This document shows, piece after piece, positions 20,437 through 25,220 of a stretch of 25,220 bases of DNA. The position numbers and the translations under genes are program-made. Source of the stretch: Chromatiales bacterium (GTDB lineage Bacteria > Pseudomonadota > Gammaproteobacteria > Chromatiales > Chromatiaceae); assembly GCA_022360595.1 (NCBI GenBank), contig JAKSCN010000270.1, positions 1-25,220 on the forward strand, given 5' to 3'. The notes below the pieces were generated by a model, which did no database searches, was not told the DNA's origin, and saw only the letters and a list, made by a program, of their open reading frames with translations. Each line of letters begins with the position of its first letter. The first letter of the stretch is position 1.

Positions 20437-21672
20437 ATGATCTCTATGGAAGAACTGAAAAGATCGTTCAAGGCCTCGGTCTGGTTCATGTTTTTGACCT
20501 TTCCGATCTTGGTCATCAAAGTTAATCCCATCGAAAAAACAGTTATCTGGCGCTGGGAAAATATGGCGTTTGTCGGTATCGGCGTGTTTATGTTGTCGAT
20601 TCTGATCCGCGCCTTCTATATTCACCGGGAGCGCCTGCGCAGCCTCACCATATCAAAAAAGCGCTTCGGCTATATCGGCGATGAGCCGCTGGTGCAGTTC
20701 ATTCTGCGTGAACCCAAATACCTCTATCCGCTGGCCGCCGCCACACTACTCTTCGCCCTGCTGTTTCCATCCCTGTTTGACACCTATCAGACCAATGTGA
20801 TGACCACCGCACTGATGTACGTGGTGCTCGGCCTGGGCTTGAATATCGTGGTGGGTGTGGCCGGTCTGCTCGATCTGGGTTATGTCGCTTTCTATGCGGT
20901 GGGCGCTTACAGCTATGCCCTGCTCAATCTTCATTTTGACTTGGGGTTTTGGGCCATACTGCCTATGGGCGCACTACTGGCAGCCATGTTCGGTATCGTG
21001 CTGGGTTTCCCGGTTCTGCGACTACGTGGTGACTATCTGGCCATTGTGACCCTCGGTTTTGGCGAGATCATCCGCCTGGTTCTGGAGAACTGGAGCGAGT
21101 TTTCGCAAGGTCCCAGCGGCATCTCCAACATCCCCCGCCCCGGGTTCTTCGGCATGGAGATGGACCTCAACTCCGCCATTGTCTATATGTATTATCTGGT
21201 GGTAGGGCTGGTGATAATCACCATCTTCGTGGTCAACCGATTGCAGGATTCACGCCTGGGACGTGCCTGGATCGCCCTGCGTGAAGATGAAATCGCCTGC
21301 CAGGCGATGGGCATCGACAAGACTAAAACCAAGCTGACCGCTTTTGCTTTAGGCGCTACCTGGGCCGGCATAGTGGGGGTTATCTTCGCGGCCAAAACCA
21401 CCTTCATCAATCCAGCCAGTTTCACTTTTCTGGAGTCAGCCATCATCCTATCGATCGTGGTATTGGGCGGCATGGGTTCAATCCTGGGGGTCATCATCGG
21501 CGCATTGATCCTGATCCTTCTTCCCGAATATCTCCGGGCACTCTCTGAATACCGCATGCTCGCCTTTGGCGCCATTCTGGTGCTCATGATGGTGTTCCGT
21601 CCCCAAGGCATTATCGCCAATGTGAGGCGGTCCTATCAGTTCAAAAAATCAGCTAAAGAGGGGGATGCGTGA
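20437..21672 (+). CDS. livM: Branched-chain amino acid ABC transporter permease LivM
   Basis: The 411-residue permease has the longer N-terminus usual for LivM, with two helices in the first 60 residues (VWFMFLTFPILVIKV and MAFVGIGVFMLSILIRAF). The core shows YVVLGLGLNIVVGVAGLLDLGYVAFYAVGAYSYALL, FPVLRLRGDYLAIVTLGFGEIIRL and DSRLGRAWIALREDEIACQAMGI, the cytoplasmic coupling loop. VLGGMGSILGVIIGA leads to the last helix. It follows livH by 5 nt, so the two are co-translated; ATG at 20437 has AAAAGG about 12 nt upstream and a second ATG follows three codons later. The stop overlaps the livG start by one base. Confidence 0.95.
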   Translation: MISMEELKRSFKASVWFMFLTFPILVIKVNPIEKTVIWRWENMAFVGIGVFMLSILIRAFYIHRERLRSLTISKKRFGYIGDEPLVQFILREPKYLYPLAAATLLFALLFPSLFDTYQTNVMTTALMYVVLGLGLNIVVGVAGLLDLGYVAFYAVGAYSYALLNLHFDLGFWAILPMGALLAAMFGIVLGFPVLRLRGDYLAIVTLGFGEIIRLVLENWSEFSQGPSGISNIPRPGFFGMEMDLNSAIVYMYYLVVGLVIITIFVVNRLQDSRLGRAWIALREDEIACQAMGIDKTKTKLTAFALGATWAGIVGVIFAAKTTFINPASFTFLESAIILSIVVLGGMGSILGVIIGALILILLPEYLRALSEYRMLAFGAILVLMMVFRPQGIIANVRRSYQFKKSAKEGDA

Positions 21673-22460
21673 TGGCAAAGCAGATTCTGAATGTCACCGA
21701 CCTCTCCATGCACTTCGGCGGTATCCGGGCAGTCGATCAGGTCGACCTGGATATCAACGAAGGGGAAATTGTTGCGCTGATCGGCCCCAACGGCGCCGGG
21801 AAGACCACCTTTTTCAACTGCCTGACTGGTATTTACAACCCCACTCAGGGTGATATCAAACTCTACCAGGAGGGGAAGAAAGAGGCGCGCCTGAACGGTC
21901 TGAAACCCAACCAAGTGACCGAAAAAGGCATGGCCCGCACCTTTCAGAACATCCGTCTGTTTCAGAAGATGACAGTGCTGGAAAATGTGATGATCGGCCG
22001 CCACTGCCGCACCACCTCCTTTATCGCCGGAGCCATTTTCCGCACCAGGCACAATCGCCGGGAAGAACGGGAGATAATTGAGCGCAGCTACTCTATCTTA
22101 GAAAAAGTGGGATTGGAGAAGCATGTCAATGACCTGGCCAGCAACCTCTCCTACGGTGCCCAACGTCGGCTGGAGATCGCCCGCGCTTTGGCCACAGATC
22201 CGTTCCTGTTACTACTCGATGAGCCTGCCGCAGGTATGAACCCGCAAGAGACTAAAGAGCTGGACGATCTGATCACCAAGATCAGAGACGACGGTCTGGC
22301 CATCCTGCTGATTGAGCACGATATGAAACTGGTGATGAGTATCTCTGACCGCATCTTTGTGATGGATTACGGCAAAAAAATTGCCCAGGGAACCCCCCAA
22401 GAGATTGGTGATAATCCAGATGTAATTAAGGCATACCTTGGTGAGGCTGCAGATGCTTGA
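21672..22460 (+). CDS. livG: Branched-chain amino acid ABC transporter ATPase LivG
   Basis: The 262-residue ATPase has Walker A G-P-N-G-A-G-K-T-T, ABC signature L-S-Y-G-A-Q-R-R-L-E, Walker B L-L-L-L-D-E-P-A-A-G-M-N-P and switch H in LLIEHDMKLVM. The signature reads LSYGAQ rather than LSGGQ, which is normal in LivG. ARTFQNIRLFQKMTVLENVMIG is the LivG-type Q-loop. The start ATG at 21672 shares its first base with the livM stop (TGATG) and has GAGGGGGA upstream; a GTG three bases earlier is less likely. It hydrolyses ATP at the cytoplasmic face with LivF to drive uptake. Confidence 0.96.
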   Translation: MAKQILNVTDLSMHFGGIRAVDQVDLDINEGEIVALIGPNGAGKTTFFNCLTGIYNPTQGDIKLYQEGKKEARLNGLKPNQVTEKGMARTFQNIRLFQKMTVLENVMIGRHCRTTSFIAGAIFRTRHNRREEREIIERSYSILEKVGLEKHVNDLASNLSYGAQRRLEIARALATDPFLLLLDEPAAGMNPQETKELDDLITKIRDDGLAILLIEHDMKLVMSISDRIFVMDYGKKIAQGTPQEIGDNPDVIKAYLGEAADA

Positions 22461-23160
22461 GCTAAACGACATCCATACCTACTACGGTAACATCCATGCG
22501 CTGAAAGGGATCAGTCTCAACATCAACGAAGGCGAAATCATCACCTTGATCGGCGCCAATGGCGCGGGCAAAAGTACAACACTGATGTCGATTTCAGGCA
22601 TTACTAAACCCAAAACAGGTGAGGTGCTGTTCCGGGGTGAGCCTATCCATGGAAAGAGCCCGGACGAGATTGTCCGTATGGGAATCTGCCAGGTTCCTGA
22701 GGGGCGGCACATCTTCCCGCAGTTGACAGTTCAAGAGAATCTCGACATGGGGGCTTTTCTGCGTAACGACAAAGCCGGTATCAGCAGGGATATCGACTAT
22801 GTCTTCAGTCTATTCCCGATTCTGAAGACCCGCCGCAATCAACCCGGGGGGAACCTCAGTGGCGGTGAACAGCAGATGCTGGCGATGTCCCGCGCCCTGA
22901 TGGCACACCCTAAACTGTTACTGCTGGATGAACCCTCAATGGGCTTGGCGCCACTGATCATTCAGCAGATTTTCGAGATTATCAAAAAAATCAACGATGA
23001 ACATAACACCACCATCTTTCTGGTGGAGCAGAACGCCAACCAAGCGCTGCAGATTGCGGACCGGGGCTATGTGATCGAAAACGGCGCGGTCTCCATGCAC
23101 GACTCCGCTGATAAGCTCTTGAGCAACCCGGACGTGCAGAAGGCCTACCTCGGAATTTAA
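22453..23160 (+). CDS. livF: Branched-chain amino acid ABC transporter ATPase LivF
   Basis: The 235-residue ATPase has Walker A G-A-N-G-A-G-K-S-T, signature L-S-G-G-E-Q-Q-M, Walker B L-L-L-L-D-E-P-S-M-G-L-A-P and the LivF-type QVPEGRHIFPQLTVQENL Q-loop region. It starts M-L-E-L-N-D-I-H-T-Y-Y-G, the usual LivF N-terminus. ATG at 22453 overlaps livG by 8 nt and has GAGG about 7 nt upstream; the frame is open to a TTG at 22438, which would add five residues unlike the family. Only 7 bp separate its stop from the convergent tcdA stop, so no terminator fits between them. Confidence 0.96.
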   Translation: MLELNDIHTYYGNIHALKGISLNINEGEIITLIGANGAGKSTTLMSISGITKPKTGEVLFRGEPIHGKSPDEIVRMGICQVPEGRHIFPQLTVQENLDMGAFLRNDKAGISRDIDYVFSLFPILKTRRNQPGGNLSGGEQQMLAMSRALMAHPKLLLLDEPSMGLAPLIIQQIFEIIKKINDEHNTTIFLVEQNANQALQIADRGYVIENGAVSMHDSADKLLSNPDVQKAYLGI

Positions 23161-23167
23161 CGTTTCA

Positions 23168-23971
23168 CTATATCTGCGCTATTTTTTTCAGCACATGCGA
23201 TACCGCCACCAGACCAAAGGTGGCGGTAACCGCTGTCGCTGAGCCATAACCACCGCAGTTCAGGCCTGTACCCGCATCCTCGCCTGGCTTCATCTGACAG
23301 ACGCCACCCTCAGCATCAGGATAGCGTGGCTGCTCCTCGGAGTAGACACAAGGCAGGTCAAAACGACGCTTCAGATTACGGGGAAAGTTGTACTCCTTGC
23401 GTAGCAGCTTGCGAGTTTTAGCCAGCAACGGATCATACTCAGTACGGCTCAGATCACCCAATTTGATCTTCAGCGGATCGATCTGTCCACCAGCACCGCC
23501 AATGGTGATCAGTTTGATCTTGTTGCGGCGGCAGTGGGCGATCAGCGCCGCCTTCACCTTGAAGCTATCGATACAATCAATCACATAGTCGATATCACTG
23601 TTTATCAGCACCTGAACATTATCCGCCGCAACAAACTCCTCGATCGTATGAACGCGGCAGTCAGGATTAATCGCTGCAACCCGCTCCGCCATCGCCACTA
23701 CCTTTGCCTTACCAAATTCACCATCCAGTGCATGAATCTGGCGGTTGGTATTGGACTCGGCCAGATGATCCAGATCAATCATGGTGATCTCACCCACAGC
23801 ACTGCGGGCCAACGCCTCCACTACCCAAGAGCCAACTCCACCGATACCGATCACCACCACATGGGCACGACTAAAACGCTCCAGGGCTACCTGGCCATAA
23901 AGACGGGCGATACCGCCGAAACGGCGCTGATAATCCATCTCTGTCGTGTTCGAAACATCTAATCTATTCAT
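23168..23971 (-). CDS. tcdA: tRNA threonylcarbamoyladenosine dehydratase
   Basis: TcdA (CsdL) uses ATP to dehydrate threonylcarbamoyl-adenosine at position 37 of tRNAs to its cyclic form. The 267-residue protein is an E1-like ThiF-fold enzyme with Q-R-R-F-G-G-I-A-R-L-Y-G at the N-terminus, V-I-G-I-G-G-V-G-S-W-V-V-E-A-L-A-R-S nucleotide loop, D-L-D plus N-T-N-R-Q-I-H-A-L, D-C-I-D-S, TIGGAGGQIDPLKI and TATFGLVAVSHVLKK. All match the E. coli protein in order and length. ATG at 23971 has no Shine-Dalgarno; an ATG at codon 12 (23938) is possible and would leave a short leader after a CTGACA/TATCGT promoter-like pair. It is divergent from the DUF2520 gene and convergent with livF. Confidence 0.95.
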   Translation of the reverse strand: MNRLDVSNTTEMDYQRRFGGIARLYGQVALERFSRAHVVVIGIGGVGSWVVEALARSAVGEITMIDLDHLAESNTNRQIHALDGEFGKAKVVAMAERVAAINPDCRVHTIEEFVAADNVQVLINSDIDYVIDCIDSFKVKAALIAHCRRNKIKLITIGGAGGQIDPLKIKLGDLSRTEYDPLLAKTRKLLRKEYNFPRNLKRRFDLPCVYSEEQPRYPDAEGGVCQMKPGEDAGTGLNCGGYGSATAVTATFGLVAVSHVLKKIAQI

Positions 23972-23988
23972 ACGATAATTGATATGCT

Positions 23989-24027
23989 ACGGCCTGTCAG
24001 ATTTACACTGTACGGCCCGTTTACACT
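23989..24027. promoter_or_regulatory. Tandem imperfect repeat in the tcdA/DUF2520 divergent promoter region
   Basis: ACGGCC(T/C)G followed by TTTACACT occurs twice: 23989-24009, with 5 extra bases between the two parts, and 24012-24027. The two TTTACACT copies start 18 bp apart. The gap between the divergent starts is only 77 bp, so the repeats lie in or near both promoters. They might bind a regulator or be a small duplication; no factor can be named. Confidence 0.35.
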
Positions 24028-24048
24028 AAATATGATTAATCACCAAGT

Positions 24049-24930
24049 ATGAGCAACAAGCCCACCTTTTCACTGATTGGCGCCGGCGCTGCCGGTACGG
24101 CGCTGGCATTGGCCCTAAGCAGGCAAGGCTATCGGGCAACGGCAATAGCCAGTCGTAGCCAGGCATCAGCTGAACATTGTGCTACTTTAGTCGACTGCGA
24201 TATCAGTACCACTGATCCACTGTTTGCTGCAAGATCCGCAGACATTGTAATCATCGCCACCCCTGATGGGCAGATCAAGGGTGTCTGCGACAAAATTGCT
24301 GAAACAGGCGGCTTCTCCGTCCAGCAGACAGTGATCCACCTAAGTGGCGCGGCTGGTGCATCGGTCCTTGGTTCAGCCAAAAACGCCGGCGCAGCCACCC
24401 TCTCCTTCCATCCGATTCAGACACTCTCAGATCCCCAAAAAGGGGCAGAACTGCTCATTGGCGCCTACTACTGCCTGGAAGGTGATCAACGGGCTATTGA
24501 GCAGATAGAGCCACTGGTCTCTGATCTACAAGGCACAGCGCTGATTATCGATGAAAAGAACAAAGCACTTTACCACGCCGCACTTTGTGTCGCCTCCAAC
24601 TATCTGGTTGTACTGGAAGATATTGCGGTCCGCTTTTTGGAGCAGGCCGGCATTGAGCGGGAGTCCGCGCTTAAAGCCCTGTTACCGTTAGTGCAAGGTG
24701 GTGTGGATAATCTGCGTCACTCAGGCCTGCCTCAAGCATTAACAGGCCCCATCAGCCGGGGCGACAGCAGCACCATATCGGTGCACCTACAGGCGATGGA
24801 GAAAATGCCTGAACGTTCAGTACTACTCTACAAATTGCTTGGCCAAGAGGCGATAGAGCTGGCTCAGCAGAAGGGAAACATCAGCCCGGCAGCGGCTGAA
24901 TCCATTCAGGCGATGCTGTCGACAGAGTGA
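24049..24930 (+). CDS. Rossmann-like and DUF2520 domain protein
   Basis: The 293-residue protein has an N-terminal NAD(P)-type Rossmann loop F-S-L-I-G-A-G-A-A-G-T-A-L-A-L-A-L, a DIVIIATPDGQI beta strand and turn, and then L-S-G-A-A-G-A. The C-terminal helical domain (about 130-260) shows SFHPIQTLSDP, a tyrosine-rich turn, the KNKALYHAALCVASNYLVVL segment and G-P-I-S-R-G-D, all typical of DUF2520 proteins related to ketopantoate reductase and prephenate dehydrogenase. It is probably a cytoplasmic NAD(P)-dependent dehydrogenase; the substrate is unknown. No ketopantoate reductase (panE) lies in the pan cluster here, and the fold resemblance is worth noting but is not evidence that this is it. 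There is no strong Shine-Dalgarno before ATG at 24049. Confidence 0.88.
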   Translation: MSNKPTFSLIGAGAAGTALALALSRQGYRATAIASRSQASAEHCATLVDCDISTTDPLFAARSADIVIIATPDGQIKGVCDKIAETGGFSVQQTVIHLSGAAGASVLGSAKNAGAATLSFHPIQTLSDPQKGAELLIGAYYCLEGDQRAIEQIEPLVSDLQGTALIIDEKNKALYHAALCVASNYLVVLEDIAVRFLEQAGIERESALKALLPLVQGGVDNLRHSGLPQALTGPISRGDSSTISVHLQAMEKMPERSVLLYKLLGQEAIELAQQKGNISPAAAESIQAMLSTE

Positions 24931-24954
24931 TTAGGGCCCGTTAACAGGTCCTAA
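24931..24954. repeat. Small palindrome, copy 3 of 3, filling a convergent gap
   Basis: TTAGGGCC (24931-24938) and GGTCCTAA (24947-24954) pair with one G-T wobble around CGTTAACA. The DUF2520 stop ends at 24930 and the minus-strand EAL stop (TAG) is at 24951-24953, so the palindrome occupies the entire 20-bp gap and includes a stop codon. It may act as a bidirectional 3'-end element, but no T run is present. Confidence 0.65.
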
Positions 24955-25220
24955 AATCCGTCGAAGGTGCTCTGCAAGCCGTGGGGCTTTTTAGCGCCAT
25001 CCCCCTGCTGCACCAGCAGGTCGATAAACGCCTCGTCTGATATGGGCTCACAGTAGAAGACACCTTGAAAGCGCTTGCACCCTTTCTTGGTAAGAAACTC
25101 CCGCTCTTTATGGGTTTCGACACCTTCGGCCACCACTCCCAGTCCAAGTTTGCTGGCCATACTGATCATCGCCTCAACGATCTCCACTGTTTCAGGGTCT
25201 TTGACCACCGCATTGACGAA
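24951..25220 (-). CDS. EAL-domain cyclic-di-GMP phosphodiesterase, C-terminal fragment
   Basis: This is the C-terminal 89 residues of a gene that begins beyond the window. It reads F-V-N-A-V-V-K-D-P-E, then IVEAMISMASKLGLGVVAEGVET, HKEREFLTKKGCKRFQGVFY and C-E-P-I-S. The A-E-G-V-E-T and G-C-x-x-x-Q-G motifs mark the end of an EAL domain, which hydrolyses cyclic di-GMP. Whether it is active, or carries a GGDEF or sensor domain, cannot be seen because the catalytic ExL and other residues are outside. Glutamate in AEGVET and the final helix look intact. The tail after the domain (QGDGAKKPHGLQSTFDGF) is unremarkable. Confidence 0.88.
   Translation of the reverse strand, partial: FVNAVVKDPETVEIVEAMISMASKLGLGVVAEGVETHKEREFLTKKGCKRFQGVFYCEPISDEAFIDLLVQQGDGAKKPHGLQSTFDGF

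Overview
The window reads as chromosomal DNA of a gammaproteobacterium with moderate GC content, by eye slightly over half. The main evidence is gene order. On the minus strand, pcnB, folK, a deoxynucleoside kinase, panB and panC run in the order typical of this class, with panD a little further on. ValS, YdcH, TcdA and a LivKHMGF transporter are also of gammaproteobacterial type. I cannot name the genus from sequence alone. I see no insertion sequence, CRISPR array, phage gene, tRNA or rRNA.

Layout. Positions 1-129 are the 3' end of a glycogen synthase gene, followed by a bidirectional terminator. From 239 to about 7754 a minus-strand block reads pcnB > folK > dNK > panB > panC > mscS > Sel1/SPOR protein > panD. 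It joins RNA 3'-end processing, folate synthesis and pantothenate synthesis, with two envelope genes inserted between panC and panD. Recognisable promoters stand before mscS and panD, so the block is probably several transcripts. A 530-bp spacer then separates pcnB from a lone plus-strand secreted zinc metalloprotease (8287-10533). From 10599 to 14846 a second minus-strand block holds a TVP38/flavin-oxidoreductase fusion, a patatin-like lipase coupled to a SLOG-fold 'molybdenum carrier' protein, and a DUF937 protein. ValS and a YdcH-like small protein follow on the plus strand, then the five-gene liv ABC transporter operon (18340-23160). After that come tcdA (minus), a Rossmann/DUF2520 protein (plus), and the C-terminal end of an EAL-domain protein cut by the window edge.

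The points most worth following are regulatory rather than new enzymes. (1) An exact 15-bp sequence occurs upstream of both panD and panB, and in panD it covers the -35 box. (2) pcnB has no ATG, GTG or TTG in frame before its conserved N-terminus, but has an ATT with a Shine-Dalgarno, matching the AUU start known for E. coli pcnB. (3) Nested inverted repeats just upstream of the patatin-like gene would pair its ribosome binding site. (4) Three copies of a small palindrome lie at gene ends, one filling the whole gap between two convergent stop codons. (5) A strong terminator separates livK from livHMGF. I found no gene cluster that I would call a clearly new biological system.
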